A DNA stretch of 42,639 nt from Candidatus Nomurabacteria bacterium (GTDB lineage Bacteria; Patescibacteriota; Minisyncoccia; Phycocordibacterales; UBA2100). The position numbers and the translations under genes were made by a program. This document shows, piece by piece, positions 17,353 to 25,459 of this stretch (the first letter of the stretch is position 1; each line of letters begins with the position of its first letter). The notes beneath the pieces are model-generated. The model saw only the letters and a list, made by a program, of their open reading frames with translations, did not search any database and was not told the DNA's origin. The stretch covers positions 1 to 42,639 of the forward strand of contig CALRFU010000008.1 of NCBI GenBank assembly GCA_943356775.1. The letters run 5' to 3'.

Positions 17353-18458
17353 GACATCACTTGCGCAAACTCGCGACACGAGCTCATCTTTTTCCTGCGA
17401 AGAAGGAATTAATCTTTACAGTCATTGTTATTGTTGTCGCGTTCGCACTGCTGGCCACCGCGCCCTCCGCGCAGAAGCCATTCTCTTCTTCGGAAGTTCA
17501 ATTTACCGACCCGTCCGTGCGTGGGCTTGCGATTGTCCCTGCATCATGCCCTTCGACTCCGCACGGCAGCGAAGTATGTGACGTCGCTGCCAATCAGAAC
17601 TGTTCGCTTTCTGCGACGAGCGCGACTATCACGGCCGGGCAGAGCACGACACTGCAATGGTCTGTCACACAGCCCGCGTATCTCGCCGCATTATTCCCCT
17701 CGAGCTTTAGCGGCAACATTTCACCAGGTGGCGGCACCGTCTCGACGTGGACTGGTTCGAGGAGTGTGACCCCATCGCTGACCACCACGTACGTGCTAAA
17801 TGGCACCGTCGCCGTCGCCGTTCCGTGGTTTGGCAGTCTTCGTACCGGGTCGGCACAATGCCAGACCACCGTTACCGTGCTGTGCCCTACAGGAACGTAC
17901 TCATACAACGGCGCCTGTGTTCCCGGTTGTCCTGCCGGGTATTACCAATACAACGGAAGTTGTGTTGCGTCATGTCCGGTCGGATACGTTGCTCAGAGCG
18001 GCGTGTGTGTTTTCAGCGCGTGTCCGAGCGGATATGAACAGCAGGGGACTCAATGCGTGAGTACTACGCCCGCGTGTTCGACCCTCAATTACTGTGTGGG
18101 AAGCACGTTGTGGCAAAGAGATTCATCATGCGCTACAGAGCCGATTTTGACGTGTTCCGCGGGTTGTTCCGCCGGGGCGTGTATCGGCACTGCGGGGCCC
18201 GGTGTGGTCGTCTGGCAGGTACGTCCACCACTCGTTAATTCGGGCGAAAGGGCGAATGTGAACTGGCAGGTAACCGGGGTGCGCTCGTGCGAGGTGCGTG
18301 GCAACAACGGAGATGCGTGGAGCGGTCTATCCGGTGCGCAGGCCTCGAGCCCGATCATCGCGCCAACGACTTTCACACTGACTTGCATTGGCCTCGATGG
18401 TTCTGTTGTGACGCGAGCAGCGACTGTCAACATAGTGCCTATATTCCAGGAGCAATAG
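17349..18458 (+). CDS. Secreted surface protein: Ig-like domains flanking tandem Cys-rich repeats
   Basis: N-terminal TM; SATSATITAGQSTTLQWSVT..; CPxGxYxxxGxCV x4; start overlaps previous stop (ATGA). Confidence 0.65.
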   Translation: MRHHLRKLATRAHLFPAKKELIFTVIVIVVAFALLATAPSAQKPFSSSEVQFTDPSVRGLAIVPASCPSTPHGSEVCDVAANQNCSLSATSATITAGQSTTLQWSVTQPAYLAALFPSSFSGNISPGGGTVSTWTGSRSVTPSLTTTYVLNGTVAVAVPWFGSLRTGSAQCQTTVTVLCPTGTYSYNGACVPGCPAGYYQYNGSCVASCPVGYVAQSGVCVFSACPSGYEQQGTQCVSTTPACSTLNYCVGSTLWQRDSSCATEPILTCSAGCSAGACIGTAGPGVVVWQVRPPLVNSGERANVNWQVTGVRSCEVRGNNGDAWSGLSGAQASSPIIAPTTFTLTCIGLDGSVVTRAATVNIVPIFQEQ

Positions 18459-18485
18459 CTTGAAGTCTTGCTATACTGAAAACAC

Positions 18486-18971
18486 ATGAGTTCCGCACGT
18501 TCTCTTCCCAGCGCACTTCTCCTCCTCCTGATTCTTGTTCCACTGTTTGCGTCAGTCCCGTTTTTTGCTCACGCACAAACGCCTGACAATGATTTACGCA
18601 CGACTATTCGCGCCGAGCTTCTGAGTGACCCCCGCACATCAAGCTTGTCGGAGGTCCAGGTAGATACCCTCGTCGACCTGCTTGCACAAGAAGCACAGAA
18701 GCAGGGCATAACATCGCAGGATATTCAATGGCGTCCGCAGAGCACCGAGCGATTCGTCGCTACCGAAAGTGCGGCACCCGAAGCGCCTGCGTGTATGGGA
18801 GGATTTCTCTGTATCATGAGCGAAGCATTCGGTTTCGTAGGTGCCGACACCACTATTCCGTTCACCCTCGGAGCTGCCTCTATGGGTCTCGTTTGGATTC
18901 TGGCTGAAATGATTCACCGCCGCAGACATCCAGCAGGAGTTCCTGTGAGCACACCCGTCTCAGGTCTATAG
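18486..18971 (+). CDS. Small secreted/membrane protein, unknown
   Basis: Signal peptide, C-terminal TM; TGCTATACT 8 nt before ATG. Confidence 0.55.
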   Translation: MSSARSLPSALLLLLILVPLFASVPFFAHAQTPDNDLRTTIRAELLSDPRTSSLSEVQVDTLVDLLAQEAQKQGITSQDIQWRPQSTERFVATESAAPEAPACMGGFLCIMSEAFGFVGADTTIPFTLGAASMGLVWILAEMIHRRRHPAGVPVSTPVSGL

Positions 18972-18973
18972 AG

Positions 18974-19001
18974 TTGCGTTTTTTGTAGTCTTACGTATAC
19001 T
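18974..19001 (+). promoter_or_regulatory. rplC operon promoter: TTGCGT - 16 bp - TATACT
   Basis: -35 18974-18979; -10 18996-19001. Confidence 0.7.
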
Positions 19002-19039
19002 GCCTCCACCCACGTCCCACAATAATGTCTGCGCTACGC

Positions 19040-19097
19040 GCGGGCGGGACCAATGGCAGGCTTCTACGAGCCCGCTATTGCGGGCGTTTCTTTTTTC
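19040..19097 (+). promoter_or_regulatory. Candidate leader attenuator upstream of rplC
   Basis: GCCCGC tatt GCGGGC GTTTCTTTTTT (19070-19096) with an identical upstream GCGGGC (19040-19045) able to pair with the 5' arm. Confidence 0.5.
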
Positions 19098-19102
19098 AAA
19101 AT

Positions 19103-19717
19103 ATGAAATTCATCAAAAAGTTTATGTTGGGCACCAAAGGAAGAATGACCCAAGTCTTCGATGACAAAGGGATTGTTTCCGCTGCAACAATCGTTACTGC
19201 GGGTCCTCTTACCGTGACTCAAATCATGGGGAAGGAAAAGCAGGGCTATGAGGCTGTCCAAGTCGGCTTCGGCGCCAAGAAAGAGACCAAGGTCAACAAA
19301 GCACAGACAGGTAAACCCTTCCGCGTATTGCGTGAATTTCCTCTCGAATCCGGTGCCACAGCCCCGGAGGCTGCGTCCACCATCGATGTCTCGATTTTCG
19401 TTCCCGGGGACGTCGTCGCAGTGTCCGCAATCTCAAAAGGTAAAGGATTCCAAGGCGTCGTGAAGCGACACGGATTCAGCGGAGGTCCGCGCTCTCACGG
19501 TCAGAAAAACAAAGAGCGCTCACCGGGCTCTATCGGCGGAGGCGGTCGCGCAGGCGGTCGTGTCGTCAAAGGTATGCGCATGGCCGGACGCATGGGCGGG
19601 GACCGCATCACGGTGAAGAATCTCAAAGTCTTGCAAGTGGACGTCGCCACAAATACACTCGTCATTTCAGGTGCTCTACCGGGCAAACCGGGGACACTCA
19701 TCGAAATCCGCGCGTAA
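19103..19717 (+). CDS. rplC: 50S ribosomal protein L3
   Basis: MKFIKKFMLGTKGRMTQVF..GGPRSHGQKNKERSPGSIG. Confidence 0.95.
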   Translation: MKFIKKFMLGTKGRMTQVFDDKGIVSAATIVTAGPLTVTQIMGKEKQGYEAVQVGFGAKKETKVNKAQTGKPFRVLREFPLESGATAPEAASTIDVSIFVPGDVVAVSAISKGKGFQGVVKRHGFSGGPRSHGQKNKERSPGSIGGGGRAGGRVVKGMRMAGRMGGDRITVKNLKVLQVDVATNTLVISGALPGKPGTLIEIRA

Positions 19718-19727
19718 TTATATTGAT

Positions 19728-20450
19728 ATGAAAACAGACATTTATAACTCACAAGGCAAAAAGGCAGGCTCCGTAGAACTTCCGGACAATGTGTTCGGAG
19801 TTGCCTGGAACGACTCTCTCATGCATCAAGTCGTGACCGGAATGCAGGCAAATGCCCGCCCGACCGTCGCACACGTAAAAAATCGTGGCGATGTCCGAGG
19901 AGGAGGCAAGAAGCCATGGGCACAGAAGGGCACAGGTCGCGCACGTCACGGTTCGAGCCGCAGCCCTATATGGAAGGGTGGAGGCGTCACTCACGGACCT
20001 CGCAGAGACCGCGATTATTCTCAGGCTATTCCGAAGAAGATGCGTGCGAAGGCGCTTTTCATGGCACTCTCGCGTAAATTCAAAGAAGGTCAAATCCTTT
20101 TTGTCGATTCATTCGGTATCTCAGAGCCGAAGACCGCTGCCGCTCAGAAGTCTCTCGCGATGCTCTCGAAGGTTTCGGGATTTGAAAAGCTCACCACCAA
20201 GGGGAAAAACGCCGCCCTTGTCGCATTTTCAGAACCGACGGAGGTAGCCAACAAGAGCTTCCGCAACATCGGCAACATCACCGTCATCTCTGTCCGCAAC
20301 CTGAATCCTGTCGCCGTTCTCGGTAACTCGTACCTTGTTATCGAAGGACCTGATGCAGCCGTAGCTATCGTCGGGAGCCGAATGCAAAAGACAGCAGCTG
20401 AAAAAGCAGATAAGAAAGTAGCTAAGGAATCCGTTAAGGCGAAAAAATAA
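19728..20450 (+). CDS. rplD: 50S ribosomal protein L4
   Basis: GGGKKPWAQKGTGRARHGSSRSPIWKGGGVTHGP. Confidence 0.95.
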   Translation: MKTDIYNSQGKKAGSVELPDNVFGVAWNDSLMHQVVTGMQANARPTVAHVKNRGDVRGGGKKPWAQKGTGRARHGSSRSPIWKGGGVTHGPRRDRDYSQAIPKKMRAKALFMALSRKFKEGQILFVDSFGISEPKTAAAQKSLAMLSKVSGFEKLTTKGKNAALVAFSEPTEVANKSFRNIGNITVISVRNLNPVAVLGNSYLVIEGPDAAVAIVGSRMQKTAAEKADKKVAKESVKAKK

Positions 20451-20451
20451 T

Positions 20452-20829
20452 ATGGCACTTTTTGGAAAAAAGAAGAATACAGAGAAGAATCCTGCTTCGC
20501 CCAAGGCTACGCAGGACGAGAGGCTTGCCCTGCGAAGCTTTAGCGGAGGACGGGACATCTCGACCATCCTGCGACACGCCCGCATCACCGAGAAGGCGAG
20601 CATGCACCAGATTTCAGGCGTGTACACATTTGATATCACCCCTTCGGCAACGAAACGCGATGTGATACAGGCTGTGTTCGCTCTCTATAAGGTGACTCCT
20701 CGCTCAGTTCGCGTTGTTACCGTTCCTACAAAATCACGTCGTAATGCGCGCACCGGTAAGGTCGGCATGACGGGCGGGGGTAAGAAGGCCTACGTATACC
20801 TTAAAAAGGGCGAGAGCATAACCTTCTAG
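20452..20829 (+). CDS. rplW: 50S ribosomal protein L23 (N-terminally extended)
   Basis: ARITEKASMHQISGVYTFDI..TKRDVIQAVFALYKV. Confidence 0.92.
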   Translation: MALFGKKKNTEKNPASPKATQDERLALRSFSGGRDISTILRHARITEKASMHQISGVYTFDITPSATKRDVIQAVFALYKVTPRSVRVVTVPTKSRRNARTGKVGMTGGGKKAYVYLKKGESITF

Positions 20830-20854
20830 TTCGACACGCTCACTATAAATAATT
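20827..20854 (+). repeat. Intergenic motif copy 1 (rplW/rplB)
   Basis: TAGTTCGACACGCTCACTATAAATAATT-ATG. Confidence 0.8.
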
Positions 20855-21697
20855 ATGAAAACCTACAAACCGACATCAAAATCACAGCGGCAGCACACCT
20901 CGATTGAATACCGAAAGTTGCTTTCGGGACACAAGCCGGAGAAGTCGCTCATGAAGGGTGCCCGCAGCCGCGCCGGACGTAACTCGTTCGGTCGCATCAC
21001 CGTGCGTCACCAGGGAGGCGGACACAAAAAGAGTCACCGCGACGTCGATTTTAAGTTCAACAAAAAGAATATTCCTGCCAAGATAACGACTATCGAATAC
21101 GATCCGTTCCGTTCCGCATTCATCGGAATCGCAGTCTATGCCGATGGCGAGAAGCGCTACGTCGTCTTGCCGCAGAGGGTAAAAGTAGGGGATACGTTCA
21201 TCGTTTCCGAAACTGCTCCCGTTACGCTCTGCAACCGCCTTCCTCTCGGCAGCATGCCGGTCGGTACGTTTGTCTATAACATCGAATTGAAGCCGGGTCA
21301 GGGTGGTGTCATCGCACGTTCCGCAGGTAACTACTGTGAAGTCGTCGCACAAGATGCCGGATACACCCACCTCAAGATGCCTTCGACCGAAGTGCGCCGT
21401 GTCATCTCGACCGCATGGGCATCCGTCGGCGAAGTCTCCAACGAAGAGCACCATCTCGTAAATCTCGGTAAGGCAGGTCGCAGCCGTTGGCTCGGACGCC
21501 GTCCGACCGTCCGCGGAACAGCGATGAACCCGGTAGATCACCCACACGGAGGCGGTGAAGGAAAGCAGGGCCGCGGTTTGCGCCGTGCAAAGACTATGTG
21601 GGGTAAGCCATCCGGCAAAGGACAAAAGACCCGCAGCCCGAAAAAGTATTCAAACGTGTTTGTCGTTTCCCGCCGAAAAGTCGGGAAGCGCAAGTAA
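20855..21697 (+). CDS. rplB: 50S ribosomal protein L2
   Basis: TAMNPVDHPHGGGEGKQGRG; ends KKYSNVFVVSRRKVGKRK. Confidence 0.97.
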   Translation: MKTYKPTSKSQRQHTSIEYRKLLSGHKPEKSLMKGARSRAGRNSFGRITVRHQGGGHKKSHRDVDFKFNKKNIPAKITTIEYDPFRSAFIGIAVYADGEKRYVVLPQRVKVGDTFIVSETAPVTLCNRLPLGSMPVGTFVYNIELKPGQGGVIARSAGNYCEVVAQDAGYTHLKMPSTEVRRVISTAWASVGEVSNEEHHLVNLGKAGRSRWLGRRPTVRGTAMNPVDHPHGGGEGKQGRGLRRAKTMWGKPSGKGQKTRSPKKYSNVFVVSRRKVGKRK

Positions 21698-21738
21698 TCA
21701 ACCGCGGCCTGATGGCCGCGGTTTGCTATAGTGTCTGC

Positions 21739-22095
21739 ATGGACATCCGCATCATTCGCGAGCAAATCTCGCACGACGTTCTTGAGGAGCTGATGCGTTC
21801 GCACTACCGTACTTTTGTGAAAGGAGTTGCTGATATTGAGCGGGGCGTAATTGCGCTCGGCGGAGATTGGCACATGGATGCGAACACTCTGCTTATCGGA
21901 GATGGTTCAGAACAGAAAAATTTGTGGGGTTTTAATATTTATCCGGGGAAAACCGGCGAGGAAGCAATCGAATATGAATCATTGATTAACATTCGTCCCG
22001 CGCAAGGTAATCGAACTCGTGAAATTGCCGATGCGTCTATACGAGACGCCGTACGTTCTCTCGTGAGCACATTTGTTCCCGAACTCGTCCTATGA
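21739..22095 (+). CDS. DUF5674-like protein
   Basis: MDIRIIREQISHDVLEEL..GDWHMDANTLLIGDGS; TGCTATAGT 6 nt before ATG. Confidence 0.55.
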   Translation: MDIRIIREQISHDVLEELMRSHYRTFVKGVADIERGVIALGGDWHMDANTLLIGDGSEQKNLWGFNIYPGKTGEEAIEYESLINIRPAQGNRTREIADASIRDAVRSLVSTFVPELVL

Positions 22096-22367
22096 AAAAA
22101 GACGCCCGCTTTTATTTCGCGAATCTTGGTGTCGACGTTGCGCGGTGTGTGTCGGCTTCATTGAAGAGAAATGATGAGCGCTACGAAGATCATATCGCGG
22201 AAGCATATCGGACGCTCGCATTTCTCCATGGCGCACAAAACCCTGCGGCGTATGAGGAAGGCCTCCTTCTCCTTCGGGGCCTTGAGTATGCCCGTGAAGA
22301 TAACAAGCTCTCCGAATTTAATAATCAGGTAAACGAACTCATTGCCGAGTATTCTCCTCTCGCCTAA
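22092..22367 (+). CDS. Hypothetical protein
   Basis: 91 aa ORF overlapping previous stop (ATGA). Confidence 0.5.
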   Translation: MKKDARFYFANLGVDVARCVSASLKRNDERYEDHIAEAYRTLAFLHGAQNPAAYEEGLLLLRGLEYAREDNKLSEFNNQVNELIAEYSPLA

Positions 22368-22406
22368 TGTTCCTTGTAACTCACGACCGTGAGATAGAAG
22401 GAACAT
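22367..22406. repeat. Long hairpin/inverted repeat at probable insertion junction
   Basis: ATGTTCCTT gtaa CTCAC gacc GTGAG atag AAGGAACAT. Confidence 0.7.
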
Positions 22407-22414
22407 GCTGCGCA

Positions 22415-22471
22415 AAGAAGTATTCCAACGTCTTTATCGTTACCCGTCGCAAAGTCGGGAAGAGGAAGTAA
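22415..22471 (+). pseudogene. Displaced 3' end of an rplB allele (19 codons incl. stop)
   Basis: Encodes KKYSNVFIVTRRKVGKRK*, near-duplicate of the end of rplB (21641-21697), mostly synonymous differences. Confidence 0.85.
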
Positions 22472-22507
22472 ACGAAAAAGGCCCGCCGACCAAGCGGGTC
22501 TTTTTCG
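22472..22507 (+). terminator. Intrinsic terminator after rplB remnant
   Basis: AAAAAGGCCCGC cgaccaa GCGGGTCTTTTT. Confidence 0.8.
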
Positions 22508-22532
22508 TACAATACTCTGTTAAGATGTAAAT

Positions 22533-22937
22533 ATGCGTCTTTTTGGTAAAGCACTATACATCGCTGGGATATCGACCTTCTTGTCTGTTTTGCTATTGGT
22601 GATACTCAAAATTTTACCCCCCGTCGTCTCAAAAAATTCGGAGTTCTCGACCTTATCACTCGATTTCGCCCCTCTTATTATCGGTTTAGTTGGGCTGGTT
22701 CTATACATAGTGGGAGGCTACCTGGAAAAACGTGAAAAAGAAGCATATCGGTCTGTCGGGGGATGGGGAATTTGCTTTAGTGTTGCCATCGTCTTTATTT
22801 TCTCGAGTACTATTTTTGTGAACCGCGCTGATCCGCTCCGTGAATTAGGCCTCGCTTTCGGACTCTTTTTTGGTCTTCCGGCACTCGGTATATCAGCACT
22901 GCTCATGTGGCTAGGTAAACAGGGCGATAAAGTTTGA
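22533..22937 (+). CDS. Small polytopic membrane protein
   Basis: Four hydrophobic segments; TGTTAAGAT 6 nt before ATG. Confidence 0.5.
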   Translation: MRLFGKALYIAGISTFLSVLLLVILKILPPVVSKNSEFSTLSLDFAPLIIGLVGLVLYIVGGYLEKREKEAYRSVGGWGICFSVAIVFIFSSTIFVNRADPLRELGLAFGLFFGLPALGISALLMWLGKQGDKV

Positions 22938-22985
22938 CTTGTAAGAGCATTTCCTATACATTGTGGCTTACCCGCGTGCGCGGGT
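22934..22985 (+). promoter_or_regulatory. rpsS promoter and leader hairpin
   Basis: TTGACT - 17 - TACATT; hairpin ACCCGC gtgc GCGGGT TTTAAATT (22970-22993) just before rpsS. Confidence 0.55.
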
Positions 22986-22996
22986 TTTAAATTGAT

Positions 22997-23347
22997 ATGA
23001 CACGATCACTTAAGAAAGGTCCGTATGTGGACGTCAAACTTATGAAGAAAGTCTCGCTGCGTAAAGCTACGCAGGGGGTTATTAAGACGTGGGCACGAAG
23101 CTCGCAGATTGCGCCTGAATTCGTCGGCTATACCTTCGGGGTACACACAGGCAAGAATTTCGATGATGTATTCGTTACAGAGGACATGGTGGGTCACCGG
23201 TTGGGTGAGTTCGCGCCGACGACCAAATTCATAAAACACGGCGGTAAGATGCAGAAGGAGACGGAGATGGCGGCAAAGGCCGCTGAAATCGCAGCAGCAA
23301 GCGCCGCGAAGGCAACTGCGACGACTGCAGCCGGCGCAAAGAAATAA
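22997..23347 (+). CDS. rpsS: 30S ribosomal protein S19 with Ala-rich C-terminal extension
   Basis: [38 protein letters not shown]. Confidence 0.95.
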   Translation: MTRSLKKGPYVDVKLMKKVSLRKATQGVIKTWARSSQIAPEFVGYTFGVHTGKNFDDVFVTEDMVGHRLGEFAPTTKFIKHGGKMQKETEMAAKAAEIAAASAAKATATTAAGAKK

Positions 23348-23348
23348 T

Positions 23349-23771
23349 ATGAAAGCACTTTTGACCAACTATCATCAATCGCCGCGCAAAGTGGGGCTCG
23401 TTGCCGACCTCATTCGCGGCAAGAGCGTCGCTCAGGCACGCGCAGCGCTCCTCTACTTGCCCAAGAAGTCTTCTCCCGCGCTCGGCAAACTTTTGGATTC
23501 TGCCATCGCCAACGCAAGCTCTTCGGGTAATTCTGTAGAAAATCTTTTTGTGAAGACCATCACCGTCAACAAGGGCGCCGTGATGCGCCGCGCTCGACCA
23601 TTCGCCCGTGGACGCTCGGGAACGCTTCGAAAAACGATGAGCATTGTGTTTCTTGAACTCGGCACTAAGCAGGTTTCAGGTGCCAGGGTTCAGGTGCCAA
23701 GGAAGAAGACACCAGCAAAGACGAACCTAAAAAAGAAGCCTGCATTTAAAAAACTGGAACCTGTAACCTAG
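23349..23771 (+). CDS. rplV: 50S ribosomal protein L22
   Basis: NYHQSPRKVGLVADLIRGKSVAQARAAL..RRARPFARGRSGTLRK. Confidence 0.94.
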   Translation: MKALLTNYHQSPRKVGLVADLIRGKSVAQARAALLYLPKKSSPALGKLLDSAIANASSSGNSVENLFVKTITVNKGAVMRRARPFARGRSGTLRKTMSIVFLELGTKQVSGARVQVPRKKTPAKTNLKKKPAFKKLEPVT

Positions 23772-23788
23772 AACCTGATACCTATCTT

Positions 23789-24472
23789 ATGACACACACC
23801 GTACATCCATACGCACATCGCCTCGGCATCATCCGCGACTGGAAGTCGCGCTGGTTTGCCAAGAATCCTGCCAAATACCGACAGAATGTCTGCGTTGATG
23901 CCGCTATCCGCCGTTTCCTCAAGAAGCGTTTGCGCGGTGCATACGTCACCTCGGTAGAGATAGAACGCAATGAAAAAGCGGTTCGCGTGATTGTGAAGAC
24001 ATCCCGTCCGGGATTGGTCATCGGTCGCGGTGGGGAAGGCTCGACCAAGCTCAGCAAGGAAATAGAAGCAGTCATCCGCACGGTGCCGAAGGCAGAACGC
24101 AAAGCAGTCCGTCTCGATATCGAAGAAGTTCGCTCACCGGAATCACAGTCGCCGGTCGTCGCATACATGGTCGCTGAGGGCTTGGAGAAGCGCCAGACGT
24201 TCCGCCGTGTTTTGAAGCAGACTGTCGAGAAGGTGATGGCGAATCGCGATGTACAAGGTGTACGCATCGCTATCGCAGGCCGTCTCGGAGGAGCAGAAAT
24301 GTCCCGCACCGAAGAAATAAAGCGCGGCCGCGTGCCACTGCAGACTCTCCGTGCTGATATCGATTTCGCTCGCGAACAGGCGTACCTCCCCTACGGTGTC
24401 ATCGGTATCAAAGTCTGGGTTTACCGCGGAGATATCTTTGCCGACGAAAAGCAATCCGCCAAAAACGCGTAA
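23789..24472 (+). CDS. rpsC: 30S ribosomal protein S3
   Basis: MTHTVHPYAHRLGIIRDWKSRWF..RPGLVIGRGGEG. Confidence 0.95.
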   Translation: MTHTVHPYAHRLGIIRDWKSRWFAKNPAKYRQNVCVDAAIRRFLKKRLRGAYVTSVEIERNEKAVRVIVKTSRPGLVIGRGGEGSTKLSKEIEAVIRTVPKAERKAVRLDIEEVRSPESQSPVVAYMVAEGLEKRQTFRRVLKQTVEKVMANRDVQGVRIAIAGRLGGAEMSRTEEIKRGRVPLQTLRADIDFAREQAYLPYGVIGIKVWVYRGDIFADEKQSAKNA

Positions 24473-24478
24473 TACTCT

Positions 24479-24901
24479 ATGCTCGCACCTAAAAAAGCTA
24501 AATATCGCAAATGGCAGTCAATGCGCCGTGGTGAGCGACGCACGAATTCTGCCGATAGCCGCGGCGTCACGGTAGCTTTCGGATCATTCGGCCTCAAGTC
24601 GCTCTCACAGGCTCGTGTCACATCCAATCAGATAGAGGCTGCTCGTCGTGCGCTTTCCCGTGCAGGCGGTAAGGGTGCCAAGATTTGGACCCGCATTTTC
24701 CCCGACAGACCATTCACCCGCAAAGCCGCGGAAGTACGCATGGGTAGCGGTAAGGGCGATGTGGCCGGCTATGTCTTTGATGTGAAGCCAGGACGCGTCA
24801 TCTTCGAAATTGACGGCGCTGTCGAGGCTGTTGCGCGCGAAGCATTGCGTAAGGCGGGGACAAAACTTCCCTTGACCGTTCGTGTCGTCGCACGTCAATA
24901 G
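24479..24901 (+). CDS. rplP: 50S ribosomal protein L16
   Basis: MLAPKKAKYRKWQ..WTRIFPDRPFTRKAAEVRMGSGKG. Confidence 0.95.
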   Translation: MLAPKKAKYRKWQSMRRGERRTNSADSRGVTVAFGSFGLKSLSQARVTSNQIEAARRALSRAGGKGAKIWTRIFPDRPFTRKAAEVRMGSGKGDVAGYVFDVKPGRVIFEIDGAVEAVAREALRKAGTKLPLTVRVVARQ

Positions 24902-24931
24902 TTCGACGTTGCTTACTATAAATAAAACACT
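24899..24931 (+). repeat. Intergenic motif copy 2 (rplP/rpmC)
   Basis: TAGTTCGACGTTGCTTACTATAAATAAAACACT-ATG. Confidence 0.8.
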
Positions 24932-25156
24932 ATGACTGATATTACGAAACAAGATGCCGCAGAATTGCAGAAGCAGGTCACCGATAAGCGTGAGGCTTTG
25001 CGCGTATTCCGGTTTGGGGGCGCAGGCAGCCGCACGCGCGATGTCCGCGCCGGCCGCACACTGCGCCGCGAAATCGCTCAGGCTTTGACCGAGCTTCGTG
25101 CGCGAAACCTGTCTGCAGTCAAGGTAGAAATTGCATCTAAGGCCAAGAAAGCGTAG
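24932..25156 (+). CDS. rpmC: 50S ribosomal protein L29
   Basis: Short helical ORF at the expected position; REALRVFRFGGAGSRTRDVRAGRTLRREIAQALTEL. Confidence 0.85.
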   Translation: MTDITKQDAAELQKQVTDKREALRVFRFGGAGSRTRDVRAGRTLRREIAQALTELRARNLSAVKVEIASKAKKA

Positions 25157-25173
25157 TATCTCACTTCACACGT

Positions 25174-25446
25174 ATGGAACCCGAAACAACAACAGGAAAA
25201 ACATTTGAAGGCGTCGTCGTTAAGTCGGCGATGAAAGACACGGCGACCGTGCAGGTCGAACGCTACGTGAAGCATCCGAAGTACCAGAAGTTCATGCGCC
25301 TCTCGAAGAAATTCTTGGTACACGATGTCGGTAACACCGCACAGATAGGGGACAAGGTGACCATCCGTGAGACCCGCCCTATTTCCAAGCGCAAACGCTT
25401 TGTGTTGGTTTCCCGCATTTCCTCTAACCTAGAACCTAGAACCTAG
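25174..25446 (+). CDS. rpsQ: 30S ribosomal protein S17
   Basis: GKTFEGVVVKSAMKDTATVQVERYVKHPKYQKFM..VTIRETRPISKRKRFVLV. Confidence 0.94.
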   Translation: MEPETTTGKTFEGVVVKSAMKDTATVQVERYVKHPKYQKFMRLSKKFLVHDVGNTAQIGDKVTIRETRPISKRKRFVLVSRISSNLEPRT

Positions 25447-25452
25447 AACCTA
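25426..25452. repeat. Tandem 7-mer AACCTAG (about 4 copies) spanning rpsQ stop
   Basis: AACCTAG AACCTAG AACCTAG AACCTA. Confidence 0.9.
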
Positions 25453-25459
25453 TTTTTGT

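Noticed and set aside
19025-19102. N-terminal 26-codon extension of rplC from ATG 19025
   Set aside because: Not L3-like, overlaps the terminator-like leader hairpin; ATG 19103 gives the canonical L3 N-terminus
20882-21625. 247-aa ORF antisense to rplB
   Set aside because: rplB is certain; the antisense frame is an artefact of codon usage
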